Of a stretch of DNA of 64,000 bases, positions 27,426 through 35,582 are shown piece after piece. The number at the start of each line of letters is the position of its first letter. Within the stretch, counting starts at the first letter, position 1. The position numbers and the translations under genes were made by a program. Where the stretch lies: positions 90,550 to 154,549 of the forward strand of contig NZ_FODS01000007.1 in the NCBI RefSeq assembly GCF_900110425.1, given 5' to 3'. The notes beneath the pieces were generated by a model. It saw only the letters and a list, made by a program, of their open reading frames with translations, did not search any database and was not told the DNA's origin. Source of the stretch: Salinihabitans flavidus (lineage in GTDB: Bacteria > Pseudomonadota > Alphaproteobacteria > Rhodobacterales > Rhodobacteraceae).

Positions 27426-28049
27426 TCATGTGGTCCTTGCGGTTAAAAACCCCACGATCATGCGGAAGGGCACAAGTGCGATCAGCGCCAGCGACAGCTT
27501 CACCATCCAGTCGGCGAACGCCAGCGACACCCAGAGCGGCACAACCGGCCCCAGCCCGAGCAGCGGCAGCATCTCGCCCGCCCAGCTTACGTCATTGCCC
27601 GGCTCGATGACGCTCAGCGCGCCGGAAAAGGCGATGGTGAAGAAAAGCGCGGTGTCGACCGTCGATCCGATCAGCGTGGACGCCAGCGGCGCGCGCCACC
27701 ACCGCCCCTCGCGCAGCCGGTCGAACACCGCCACGTCAAGAAGCTGCGCGGTCAGGAACGCAAGGCCCGACCCGATGGCGATGCGGATCGTCACAAGCGG
27801 GCCGAACTCGCCGTGAATCTGGGTGCCGACGACCGAACAGAGCACCCCGGTGACGAAGCCGGCCACCACGACGCGGCGCGCGGCCTCGGGCCCGTAGACG
27901 CGGTTCATCACGTCGGTCACGAGGAACGCGAGCGGATAGGTGAACGCCCCCCATGTCAGCCACTGGCCGAAAAGATACTGCACAAGGATATTGGAGGCCA
28001 CGACAATGGCGGCCATGGCAAGAATGCCGGGAAGATGGATCGCTTTCAT
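27426..28049 (-). CDS. Queuosine precursor transporter (VUT family, YhhQ-like)
   Basis: This 207-residue protein has about six hydrophobic helices and the family segments LVTDVMNRVYGPEAARRVV near residue 45 and STLIGSTVDTALFFTIAFSG near 135. YhhQ of E. coli imports the queuosine precursors preQ0 and preQ1. queG, the last enzyme of queuosine synthesis, lies 19 kb away in the window, so the pathway is present. The start MKAIHLPGILAMA was chosen because the longer frame extends into the upstream gene region. A GTCCCGC/GCGGGAC hairpin at 28086-28104 sits in the leader. I could not fit it to a preQ1 riboswitch. Confidence 0.87.
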   Translation of the reverse strand: MKAIHLPGILAMAAIVVASNILVQYLFGQWLTWGAFTYPLAFLVTDVMNRVYGPEAARRVVVAGFVTGVLCSVVGTQIHGEFGPLVTIRIAIGSGLAFLTAQLLDVAVFDRLREGRWWRAPLASTLIGSTVDTALFFTIAFSGALSVIEPGNDVSWAGEMLPLLGLGPVVPLWVSLAFADWMVKLSLALIALVPFRMIVGFLTARTT

Positions 28050-28142
28050 GATATGAGCCCGTTTTGACAAGGTAGCGGCGACTTGGTCCCGCCTCATGCG
28101 GGACGCCCGGTCTCTAGCGATGTCCGTGCGGCGGATCAACCC

Positions 28143-29042
28143 TCATCTGGCCACATCCGGCAGAACATATTCCACGATCTCGGTGCGCTGCACGATCATG
28201 CGGAAATTGTCATCCGAGATCATCGTCAGGCGGATTCGCCCCGCCGCATCGCGCCAGACTGCCAGCCCCTCAAGGTTGTCATGCACGCCGGTGCCGGTCT
28301 GTAAAAGCGTCTCCTCGCTCCGCACCTCGCTCCCGCTCAGATCGAACCGGCGCACCCGGCTGCGAAACCCGATGCCGGTGAAATCGCGCTCCAGCAGATA
28401 GAACAGGCCATCCGGCCCGACATCCGCCCCCACCGGCAGGAATCGCCCCCGGCGCGGAATCTCGAATGGCGTGGACCAGCGCCCGCTCTCGAAGCGATGC
28501 AGTGGCAAATCGCCCTCATCCTCGATCGTCCCTTCCGCGAGCGTCAAAAGGCGCCCCGCCCCATCCACGGCCAGCGCCTCGAAGGATGCGTTGGCCCCAA
28601 GCCCCGCGCGCCCGGGCGGATCGGGCAGCCAATGCGCCCCCCGCCCGTGCAACCGCGCGACCCTGTGCACCCCCTCGAACGACACGAAGGTATCGCCCGC
28701 CCCGATGGCAAGCCCCTCGGCATCCGGGCGCGTCCAGTCGCCCGTCTCCCCGTTGGGGCGCGGGACTTGCGCCGCCCCCGTCACAGCCACGCGCGCGATG
28801 TGCCCCTCCGCGTTGCGCCGAAGCGTCGCCGTCAGCAGTCGCCCGCGATCGGAAATCACCGTCATCGCGGCCCCGCTGCCCTCCACCTCTATCCCGGACC
28901 AGCCGCCGAACCACGCCGCATCCACATGCCAGCGCAGGCTGGACATATGCCGCGCCGCCCCCTCGTCCTGTCCGGCCCCGTCACTCTGACAGGCCGACAG
29001 GACCAGAAGCGCGCCTACTGCGACTGCAAGACAGCGGTGCAT
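28143..29042 (-). CDS. Esterase-like activity of phytase family lipoprotein
   Basis: The 299-residue protein has a lipoprotein signal peptide with the lipobox LSAC (Cys18), so it is anchored to a membrane on the periplasmic side. The rest is beta-rich and propeller-like, with WFGGWSGIEVEG, DWTRPDAEGLAIGAGDTFVS, NASFEALAVDG and GVHDNLEGLAVW, which fit the phytase-like domain family. That domain name comes from distant similarity to phytases, and its substrate is unknown. It overlaps mepA by 28 bases and is the last gene of the MFS-mepA-lipoprotein unit. Confidence 0.8.
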   Translation of the reverse strand: MHRCLAVAVGALLVLSACQSDGAGQDEGAARHMSSLRWHVDAAWFGGWSGIEVEGSGAAMTVISDRGRLLTATLRRNAEGHIARVAVTGAAQVPRPNGETGDWTRPDAEGLAIGAGDTFVSFEGVHRVARLHGRGAHWLPDPPGRAGLGANASFEALAVDGAGRLLTLAEGTIEDEGDLPLHRFESGRWSTPFEIPRRGRFLPVGADVGPDGLFYLLERDFTGIGFRSRVRRFDLSGSEVRSEETLLQTGTGVHDNLEGLAVWRDAAGRIRLTMISDDNFRMIVQRTEIVEYVLPDVAR

Positions 29043-29926
29043 TGATTCGGCAGATCGGACAGCTCCAGTTCACGGCGCGGCTTGGGCGGCGGCGCGTCGG
29101 GATCGGGCGGCGGCGGATCAAGGATATCGCGCACCCACCGCTCCGCATCGTCGCAGCCGTCGCCCGGCGGCGGGGCCGCCTGCGCCTCGCAGTCACGCGC
29201 CCCCTTCGGACAGTTCAGCCGCACGTGGAAATGGTAATGATGCCCCCACCAGGGCCGAATCTTGCGCAGCCAGGCGCGGTCGCCCGCCTCGTCCTTGCAC
29301 ATGCGCACCTTCGCGCCCGGAAAGACAAAGATCCGCGCCACCCGCGGATCGCTGGCCGCCGCCTTGAGGATCTCGTGATGCTGGCGCGTCCAGTCCCCGT
29401 TGACATAGGCGCCGCGCATCCGCCGCATCGATACCGACGACAGCGATTCCCGCTCGGCCCGGCTCAGGTCGAGACGATCCGCCCGCCGCATCCAGATATC
29501 GACATCAAGCCCGCTCTGATGGCTGCGATGCCCGGTCAGCATCGGCCCCCCGCGCGGCTGGCTCATGTCCCCGATGTAAAGCCCCTGCCAGCCCGTAAGC
29601 CGCGACGCCGTCGCGGACAGATCGCGGACGAAATCCACCGTCTCGGGATGGGCCCAGTTGCGGTTTCTCGACAACCGCATCGCCTGCCATGTCGGCCCCG
29701 TCTCGGCAAGCTGCGCCGCACCGGCGACACAGCCGCGCGCATAGCCGCCGAACACCGCCGGGGCCTGCCGCGATCCCGCCGCTTGCGTCCCGAAGAGTTT
29801 CTTCGCCTCCACATCGCGCCATTCGGCCGGGATCTCCGCACGCGTGGACACGCGCGCGCCCTCCTCCTCACTCCGGCACGCCGCCAGCGCGAGCAATGCG
29901 CAGATCATCCCCAGAAAACGCCCCAT
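29015..29926 (-). CDS. mepA: Penicillin-insensitive murein endopeptidase MepA
   Basis: The 303-residue protein begins MGRFLGMICALLALAACRSE. AAC gives a lipobox-like Cys, although a cleaved signal peptide is also possible. The M74/LAS peptidase metal ligands are in GHRSHQSGLDVDIWM (H-x3-S-G-x-x-x-D type) and WGHHYHFHVRLNCP. It cleaves D-alanyl-meso-diaminopimelyl cross-links in peptidoglycan. The start is inside the 3' end of the MFS gene (59-bp overlap), and its own end overlaps the lipoprotein gene, so the three are cotranscribed and probably translationally linked. Confidence 0.92.
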   Translation of the reverse strand: MGRFLGMICALLALAACRSEEEGARVSTRAEIPAEWRDVEAKKLFGTQAAGSRQAPAVFGGYARGCVAGAAQLAETGPTWQAMRLSRNRNWAHPETVDFVRDLSATASRLTGWQGLYIGDMSQPRGGPMLTGHRSHQSGLDVDIWMRRADRLDLSRAERESLSSVSMRRMRGAYVNGDWTRQHHEILKAAASDPRVARIFVFPGAKVRMCKDEAGDRAWLRKIRPWWGHHYHFHVRLNCPKGARDCEAQAAPPPGDGCDDAERWVRDILDPPPPDPDAPPPKPRRELELSDLPNQCTAVLQSQ

Positions 29927-31259
29927 GATCCATATCTCCATCCGGTTTCACCCAGCGTAGCAGGATCAACCCGATAACAAAAAGCACGATCAGCGGCGTG
30001 ACGCCGATTTGCTGACTTCCCGACAGCGCAGTGGCAAAGCCGATCGACAGCGGCGCGATGAAACTCGTCGCCTTGCCGGCAAGCGCATAGAGGCCGAACG
30101 CCTCGGCCATGCGCGCCGGGTTGGCCTGCCGCACCATCATCGTGCGACTTGCCGATTGCAGCGCACCGCCCGCCGCGCCGATCATCGCGCCAAGGATGTA
30201 GAACACGGTATCGGGCAGGCGGCTTTCGGGTCCGACCGGGATGCCGTAAACCCCCTCGCGCGAGACGAAGATAATGGAAATCGCCACAAAGCTCAGCACA
30301 AGGATACAGGCGGTGATCACCGGACGCGGCCCGAAGGCCGAATCCAGCCGCCCCCCGAGCGCCGCGAACACCGCCCCCGCGATGATCGCGATGATGGCAA
30401 AAACCCCGATATCGGGCACCGACCAGTTCAGCACCCCCGCCGCATAGATCCCGCCAAAAGTGTACATCCCGTTGAGCGCATCGCGATAGAACATCGAACT
30501 GCCCAGATAGGCGAACAGCGACGGCGCCCGCGGCAGGCCGCGCACCGTGCCCCACACCTCGCCCAATGCCTTGGAAAGCGCCCCTTTCGGCGCCCGCACC
30601 GGCTTGGGGTCGCGCACCCAGAGGAAGAACGGCACCATGAACACCACGTACCAGATCGCGGTCAGCGGCCCGACCGCCCGCGTGCCCTCGCGCGCGGCGG
30701 CGTCAAGGCCAAGCGCGGGCGACAGCCCGACAAGCGTGCGTCCCGTCTCCGCGTTCTCGGCAAAAAGCACCAGCATGATGATCAGCGCCACCAGCCCGCC
30801 CAGATAGCCGAACGCCCAGCCATTGCCGGAAATCCGCCCGATCTCCTCCTTGGGGCCAAGATCGGGCAGCATGGAATTGGTGAAGATCGTGGCGAACTCC
30901 ATCCCGATCATGCCGATGGCAAACAGCGTGAGCGTGAGAAGCAGGTTGAAATCCCCCGGCGCCGCCCACCAAAGCCCGTAAGAGCCGACCACATACATCG
31001 CCGAGAACACCCAGATCCAGCGCATGCGGTTGCCCGAAATATCCGACATCGCCCCCAGGACCGGCGCCAGAAGGGCAATCACGATTCCCGCCGCCCCGAT
31101 GCCAAAGCCCCAGGCCGATTGCGCCGCCGCGCCGTCGCCCATCAGCTCCTTGACATAAGGGGCGAAGATAAAGGTGATCAAAAGCGTGTTGAAAGGCTGG
31201 CTCGCCCAGTCGAAGAAAAACCAGCCCCAGATCCGCTTGCGCGCCGAAGGTTCCGTCAT
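29868..31259 (-). CDS. MFS transporter of the UMF1 family
   Basis: This 463-residue protein has twelve hydrophobic helices. The start MTEPSARKRIWGWFFFDWAS with the FDWASQPFNTLLITFIFAPY segment is the signature of the UMF1 (Atg22-like) group of the major facilitator superfamily. MMVRQANPARMAEAFGLYAL near residue 385 is also conserved. Vacuolar Atg22 exports amino acids in yeast, and the bacterial substrates are unknown. Its 3' end overlaps mepA by 59 bases. Coupling to a murein endopeptidase suggests, as inference only, uptake or recycling of wall peptides. Confidence 0.87.
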   Translation of the reverse strand: MTEPSARKRIWGWFFFDWASQPFNTLLITFIFAPYVKELMGDGAAAQSAWGFGIGAAGIVIALLAPVLGAMSDISGNRMRWIWVFSAMYVVGSYGLWWAAPGDFNLLLTLTLFAIGMIGMEFATIFTNSMLPDLGPKEEIGRISGNGWAFGYLGGLVALIIMLVLFAENAETGRTLVGLSPALGLDAAAREGTRAVGPLTAIWYVVFMVPFFLWVRDPKPVRAPKGALSKALGEVWGTVRGLPRAPSLFAYLGSSMFYRDALNGMYTFGGIYAAGVLNWSVPDIGVFAIIAIIAGAVFAALGGRLDSAFGPRPVITACILVLSFVAISIIFVSREGVYGIPVGPESRLPDTVFYILGAMIGAAGGALQSASRTMMVRQANPARMAEAFGLYALAGKATSFIAPLSIGFATALSGSQQIGVTPLIVLFVIGLILLRWVKPDGDMDHGAFSGDDLRIARAGGVPE

Positions 31260-31321
31260 CGCTGTCCCCGTGATTTTTCACAAGTTAGACAGCCCGCGCC
31301 CCTATTAGGCAAGTCAAATGC

Positions 31322-31858
31322 TCATGACATCTCCGGTGGCCAGGGGCGTGTGGCCTCCGCCGCCACCCAGGCCTGAACCCAGTCGGGCATCGGCGGCGAC
31401 GCCTCCGGCTGCCCCATGGCGGCCAGAACGGTGGCGGGCGGCACGAGTCCCCCCGGCCCGGTCACCGCCGATCGGTAAAGCGCGTGATTGGCGCATGCGC
31501 CATCCGCCTTCCACATGGCTTGCTCCAGATAGATGAACCGCGCGTCCCAGCACAGGGCGCGGCTCGTCATCGTCACCCGCTCGAAGGTGCGGATGCGCCG
31601 GCGATAGCGCACCGACACCCCCGCCATCGTCAGCCCCCAGCGATTCGCCCGCAGCGCCGCGATCAGCCCGACGCGCCGCGCCAGCGGAATGCGCCCCAGA
31701 TCATAGAGCGTGAGCGTGCGCCCGTTGTTCAGCTCCACCCACATGTCGATATCCCACGGCCAGCAGCGATGATGCGACACATGCACCCCCGTCAGCGGAA
31801 GGGGCGGGTCGCGCCGGTGACGCCAGAGCTGATGGAACATGCGCACAAAGGGATACAT
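31322..31858 (-). CDS. Thioesterase family protein (acyl-CoA thioesterase-like, hotdog fold)
   Basis: The 178-residue protein has the THEM6/4HBT-like hotdog layout: CWPWDIDMWVELNNGRTLTL near residue 35, VRYRRRIRTFERVTMTSRAL in the middle strands, and DARFIYLEQAMWKADG. The asparagine/histidine position usually used for catalysis corresponds to the D-x-x-x-H-x-N-N region, here DIDMWVELNN. Family members hydrolyse acyl-CoA thioesters, but the substrate is unknown. The start MYPFVRMFHQLWRH was chosen because upstream codons are arginine-rich and unlike the family. It is divergent from the yggT-like gene. Confidence 0.75.
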   Translation of the reverse strand: MYPFVRMFHQLWRHRRDPPLPLTGVHVSHHRCWPWDIDMWVELNNGRTLTLYDLGRIPLARRVGLIAALRANRWGLTMAGVSVRYRRRIRTFERVTMTSRALCWDARFIYLEQAMWKADGACANHALYRSAVTGPGGLVPPATVLAAMGQPEASPPMPDWVQAWVAAEATRPWPPEMS

Positions 31859-31970
31859 GCGCGCCTTCTTTCGCCGCACGCGCCCCGCGTCAACCCGGAC
31901 CTCGCGGCACTCTTGCCCTTTGACGCGGCGGCGCTTACTTCTGGCCCCGGCAAAGGAAAGGACCCGGATC

Positions 31971-32252
31971 ATGATGGCACTCTACGGACCGCTGCGGCTC
32001 ATCCTCGATGTGGCCTTCTTCATCATGCTGGCCCATATCATCATGAGCTGGCTCATCAGTTTCCAGGTTCTCAACCTGCATCAGCAACTGGTCGGCCAGA
32101 TCTGGTATGGTCTCAACCGCCTGCTGGAGCCGATCTATACCCCGATCCGCCGGTTTCTCCCCGACACGCGCCCGCTCGATCTCGCGCCTCTGGTCGCCTT
32201 CATCATCGTGATCTCGCTGCGCGACTACATCCTGCCCGCGATCCTCTTCTAG
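31971..32252 (+). CDS. YggT family membrane protein
   Basis: The 93-residue protein has two hydrophobic segments, LRLILDVAFFIMLAHIIMSW and PLVAFIIVISLRDYILPAIL, separated by the conserved loop LLEPIYTPIRRFLP. This is the complete YggT fold in its single-copy form. YggT proteins are linked to cation homeostasis or to membrane protein and division functions, but no activity is proven. The start is at the first ATG (31971) of a double ATG, behind AAAGGAAAGG. It is followed by the second composite repeat. Confidence 0.9.
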   Translation: MMALYGPLRLILDVAFFIMLAHIIMSWLISFQVLNLHQQLVGQIWYGLNRLLEPIYTPIRRFLPDTRPLDLAPLVAFIIVISLRDYILPAILF

Positions 32253-32285
32253 ACCCGGACCGACACCGCCGCGATGGGCTGCGCG

Positions 32286-32465
32286 CCCCGCATCTTCTCG
32301 GGTCAAATACCCCGGGGTCCGGGGCAGAGCCCCGGGCCTGCGTGGCCTGAACGCAAACTGACATGGGCCTGCGTGACCTGAACGCAAACCGGAATGCGCC
32401 TGCGTGGCCTGAACGCACATCATGATGCGCGCGCGGCCCGCGCGCTCCGCCCGGTCAAACCCCGC
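32286..32465 (-). repeat. Interspersed repeat B, copy 4, with three 31-bp tandem units
   Basis: The blocks on the plus strand are GCATCTTCTCGGGTCAAATA, CCCCGGGGTCCGGGGCAGAG, then three 31-bp units at about 32334-32364, 32365-32395 and 32396-32426, each containing CCTGCGTG(G/A)CCTGAACGCA. Then come GCGCGCGGCCCGCGCGCTCC and CGCCCGGTCAAACCCCGCC. There is one more unit than in copy 3. The units are directly adjacent with no spacers, so this is not a CRISPR array. Confidence 0.8.
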
Positions 32466-32477
32466 CCTCTGCACAAA

Positions 32478-32650
32478 GGTTAACGCGCCCTCACCGCGCG
32501 CTGCGTTAAAGCGCCCTGCGCCGATATCGATACCGACGCGATACCGACGTTTTACCGACGCGATGCAGCCTGCCCATTTGCCAGAAAAACAAGGCGTTAA
32601 CCCAGCTTTCGCGTTGCCCGGCCCCGCAAACCGCGCCCGGCCCGTTAACC
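32478..32650 (+). repeat. Interspersed 11-bp-iteron element, copy 4
   Basis: GGTTAACGCGCCCTCACCGC and GCGTTAAA are followed by CCGACG at 32533, 32544 and 32555 (11-bp steps, core ATACCGACGTTTTACCGACG), then GATGCAGCCTGCCCATTTGC, CAGAAAAACAAGG, GCGTTAACCC and TTCGCGTTGCC. It closely matches copy 2 over about 170 bp. Confidence 0.85.
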
Positions 32651-32659
32651 CTTTCCGGC

Positions 32660-33703
32660 TCAGCCGTGCGCGGCGCGATACCAGGCGATCAGCTTGCGCT
32701 GCACCGGCTCGGGCGGAACCGTGCTCCCCCCGGCCGTGAGGATCTGCACCAAGAGGCGCTGATGCTCCGGCGTGCGCACCATCTCCTCGAACCGCGCCCT
32801 GTGCCATGCCACTGATGTCTCGTGCAAATCCGCCAGCCCCGGTATGGCCCGCAACGCCTCCAGCCGCGCCTCGGTCGCCGGACGCATCGCGGCGATGCTG
32901 CGATCCTCGACCGTGTTGAAATTCCGCTCCACCCAATAGGCCAGATCCACCGCCTTCTCGGCCCGGTTCGGCAGCCCCCGCGCCTTCTTGAGCAGGAACC
33001 CCGCCGCTGATCGCACGGCGTAGTGATTGCACTCCACCATCTCCCGCCCGGCCCCCAACCCATACAGCGAAAGCCGTCCCCTCTGCCCCGAAAACGCCTC
33101 GGAGAGCCACTGGCCAGAGCCATCGACAAACCTCGGCAAGCCGTTCTTTTCAGGGCGTTTTTGCCGCGGCCGGTGCACCCCGAACTGGTTGAACGGCCCG
33201 TCCAGACGAACCAGCGATTTGAACAGCGTCGCGGCGATGGGAAACTGCGCGTCCGCCGGAATCGCGCGGGTGAACTGTTCGGTCACCGGGGCATCCGCGA
33301 TCTCCACCACCCCGTTGTGCCCATAAAGCCGCCAGGGCACCGCCACCGCATCCACCCCGTCGGGCAGCGCCGCCAGAAGCGCCGGGATGTCATGTCCGCT
33401 GGTATGAATATTGAGGAACTCATCGACATCCGCGACCCAGGCCCAGTCCGCCGTCTTGCGCATGGGATGCTTCCACGCGGCGTTAAGCGCCTGCCATTGC
33501 ACGGATTTTCCTGTCTCTCTCTGCTGCGGCTGATGGCAGATCACCCCCGCATCATGCAGCGTATCGAGCATTTGTGCCGTGCCGTCGCTGCAATCGTTGG
33601 AGTAGATCAGGAAGTCCGTGACGCCCGCCCCCATGTGATGCGCAATCCATTCGAGCAGATAGGGCCCCTCGTCCCGCACCGTCGTCACCGCAAGTATCCG
33701 CAT
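32660..33703 (-). CDS. Glycosyltransferase family 2 protein (GT92-like layout)
   Basis: The 347-residue protein begins MRILAVTTVRDEGPYLLEWI, a GT-A first strand that handles the nucleotide sugar. The acidic DxD motif is in WAWVADVDEFLNIH near residue 90. DFLIYSNDCSDGT and a later MVECNHYAVRSAAGFLLKKA are typical of the family related to PF13704. It has no membrane anchor. Acceptor and pathway are unknown. The reading frame stays open for another 1.5 kb upstream on this strand, but that part lies antisense to the cytosine deaminase gene. The start is set by the GT2 fold. Confidence 0.85.
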   Translation of the reverse strand: MRILAVTTVRDEGPYLLEWIAHHMGAGVTDFLIYSNDCSDGTAQMLDTLHDAGVICHQPQQRETGKSVQWQALNAAWKHPMRKTADWAWVADVDEFLNIHTSGHDIPALLAALPDGVDAVAVPWRLYGHNGVVEIADAPVTEQFTRAIPADAQFPIAATLFKSLVRLDGPFNQFGVHRPRQKRPEKNGLPRFVDGSGQWLSEAFSGQRGRLSLYGLGAGREMVECNHYAVRSAAGFLLKKARGLPNRAEKAVDLAYWVERNFNTVEDRSIAAMRPATEARLEALRAIPGLADLHETSVAWHRARFEEMVRTPEHQRLLVQILTAGGSTVPPEPVQRKLIAWYRAAHG

Positions 33704-33866
33704 GGCCCGCCCCCGCTGCTCTGTGCCCATGTGATACCACCAAGGCGCCCGCCTGCAACAGCGCCGGGCGGGTCTTGCCGGCTCTGGCGGGCTCTGGCAT
33801 CCTTGCACCATCTCTGGCACGGATCGACCAAGGGCCGCCGCGACCCCGTTTCGAAAGGATATGCCC

Positions 33867-33917
33867 ATGCTCGAATCCGCCCTGTTTTTCAACCGCTTGC
33901 CCCCCACCGCACCGTGA
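33867..33917 (+). CDS. Candidate 16-residue leader ORF coupled to the deaminase gene
   Basis: ATG at 33867 stands 7 bases after AAGGA, a good ribosome site, and gives MLESALFFNRLPPTAP. Its TGA (33915-33917) overlaps the GTG start of the next gene (33914-33916) as GTGA. The deaminase GTG has no clear ribosome site of its own, so reinitiation after this ORF would explain its translation. A frameshift fusing the two frames is a less likely alternative. Confidence 0.4.
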   Translation: MLESALFFNRLPPTAP

Positions 33918-35131
33918 CCGCGACACTCCGCGACATCCGGCTGCCCCTTGCCCTTCTGGGCGCCCAGCACGGCTTTGACGGCGTTGAGGCGCAAGGCTGC
34001 CTGCGCGGGGATGCGCTCTTTCGGGAGGGTCGGCTTGTCGGCATGACCCGCGCCGCCCCCACGCCGCAGGGCGGGCGCATCCTGCTGCCACGTCTGGTAG
34101 AGGTGCACTGCCATCTCGACAAATGCCACACCGCCGGGCGGCTCGATGCGGCGGGTGGCGATCTCGCCCATGCGATCGAACGGACGCGCCGCGACAAGGA
34201 CAACTGGACCGGCGCCGACCTGCGCGCCCGCGCCCTCACCGGGCTGGAAGAGGCGCGCGCGGCGGGTTGCGCGCTGATCCGCAGCCATGTCGACTGGGGC
34301 GACACCGCCGCGCCGCCGCTGGCATGGCATGTGCTGCAAGAGGTGGCCGCCGAACTGCCCGACATGACCCTGCAACTCTCCGCCCTGACCGGGGTGGACA
34401 AGATGGCCGACCCGGGTTTCGCCGCTGCCGTGGCCGGGAATATTCCGCAAGGACAGTCTCTTGGCTGTTTCGTGCTGGACCACGCGAACGTTGACGCGGG
34501 CCTGCGCAATGTCTTCGCGCAGGCCGCCGCGCGCGGCCTCGCGCTCGATTTTCATGTGGACGAAGGGCTCTCGCCAGACCTCAACGGGCTGGAGCGGATT
34601 GCCGATGTGGCCCTCGGCACCGGGCATGAGGGGCCGGTGCTCTGCGGTCACGCCTGCTCTCTCATCCATCGTGGCGGGGCGGAGTTTGCCCGCATCGCCG
34701 ACAAACTCGCCGGTGCCGGAATCGCGGTGGCGCTTCTGCCAATGACGAACCTCTACCTTCAGGGGCGCGGCACCGGCACCCCCACCGCGCGCGGCATCAC
34801 GAAGGCGCAGGAGCTGGTCGCAGCCGGGGTGCGCGTGACAATCGGCACCGATAACGTGCGGGACGCCTTCTGTCCGGTGGGGCGTCACGATCCGATGCGG
34901 GCGCTGGAGCTGGCGGTGCTGGCGGCGCATCTCGATCCGCCCTTCGGCCGCTGGCTGCCGGCCGTGACCACCGATGCCGCCCGCGCGCTGGGGCATGCGC
35001 CGATTCCGCTGAGTGGGGCGCGGGTGGACGATCTTCTTCTCACTGAGGCCCGCGATCTTGCGGCGCTTATCGCCGGTGCCCCGCGCGCACGCCTGACCGC
35101 CGCCAGCCTGCGCCGCGAAGACCGACGGTAA
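33914..35131 (+). CDS. Cytosine deaminase-like amidohydrolase
   Basis: This 405-residue amidohydrolase has the metal-binding LVEVHCHLDKCHTAGRL near residue 62 (H-x-H), LALDFHVDEGLSPDLNGL for the third His with a catalytic Glu, CGHACSL, and VTIGTDNVRDAFCPVG with the final metal-binding Asp. These match bacterial cytosine deaminase (CodA) and its relatives. Deamination of cytosine, isoguanine or creatinine-like rings are the options. No codB permease is beside it. The GTG start overlaps the stop of a short leader ORF. The alternative upstream frame is antisense to the glycosyltransferase. Confidence 0.82.
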   Translation: MTATLRDIRLPLALLGAQHGFDGVEAQGCLRGDALFREGRLVGMTRAAPTPQGGRILLPRLVEVHCHLDKCHTAGRLDAAGGDLAHAIERTRRDKDNWTGADLRARALTGLEEARAAGCALIRSHVDWGDTAAPPLAWHVLQEVAAELPDMTLQLSALTGVDKMADPGFAAAVAGNIPQGQSLGCFVLDHANVDAGLRNVFAQAAARGLALDFHVDEGLSPDLNGLERIADVALGTGHEGPVLCGHACSLIHRGGAEFARIADKLAGAGIAVALLPMTNLYLQGRGTGTPTARGITKAQELVAAGVRVTIGTDNVRDAFCPVGRHDPMRALELAVLAAHLDPPFGRWLPAVTTDAARALGHAPIPLSGARVDDLLLTEARDLAALIAGAPRARLTAASLRREDRR

Positions 35132-35582
35132 AGCACCGATCACGCGGCGCAGAGTGACGCTAACCGCTTTGCGGCGACCGTCCAAACCGCCAGCGCCGTG
35201 GCCGCCTTGCGCGGGGTTATTGGGTTTCGGTTGCATTTCATGGCATTGCAGAGGAAAGTGAGAGGGCTAACACTGGTGCGGACGCGACTGCCCGGACGGT
35301 CGCCTTGCGCGCCCAAGGCTCTTATCAAGAAGGCCGGACTGGCAGGAAGGGGTCGTTTTGAACCGGACACAGAAGCCAGCGCGATCATGCAGGCAGTCCC
35401 GGCGCGCGCCCCCAATCGGAACACTATCGGGCATATTCGAAGCACCTCGCCTCGGGGCCTGTCCTGTGGCGTAGCGTTCACCGTCATCAACCGAACGGCC
35501 CCCGCCAGGGGCCGCCGGACAATCGCAGCCAGACTGCGCCAAAGAGGGGATCACCCCCCGGAACAGAACAGAGAGGATGAAC
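35132..35582. other. Gene-free region before the binding-protein gene
   Basis: About 450 bp contain no recognisable gene. A promoter-like pair TTGCAG (35248) with TAACAC 16 bp further is possible. A GC hairpin, GGCCCC-CGCCA-GGGGCC at about 35499-35515, lies 70 bp before the next start and may protect the 5' end of the binding-protein mRNA. Open frames on the minus strand here lack a ribosome site and family similarity. Confidence 0.5.

Larger units (their letters stand above)
32253..32659. other. Repeat-rich spacer between yggT and the glycosyltransferase gene
   Basis: The 407 bp between these convergent genes hold no gene. They consist of repeat B (inverted, three tandem units) followed directly by the iteron element, the same composite as at 23.88-24.25 kb. 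Confidence 0.8.

Noticed and set aside
28050..28142. preQ1 riboswitch before the queuosine-precursor transporter
   Set aside because: A simple hairpin is present, but I could not find the preQ1-I or preQ1-II core bases.
32334..32426. Three direct 31-bp repeats resembling a small CRISPR array
   Set aside because: The units are directly adjacent, so there are no unique spacers, and no cas genes are in the window.
32660..35236. A very long open frame (858 codons) on the minus strand
   Set aside because: Only the last 347 codons form a glycosyltransferase. The rest is antisense to the cytosine deaminase gene and shows the usual open frame of GC-rich antisense DNA.
35140..35490. Minus-strand frame in the spacer before the orphan binding protein
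   Set aside because: No ribosome-binding site, Arg/Ala-rich, no domain; probably chance.
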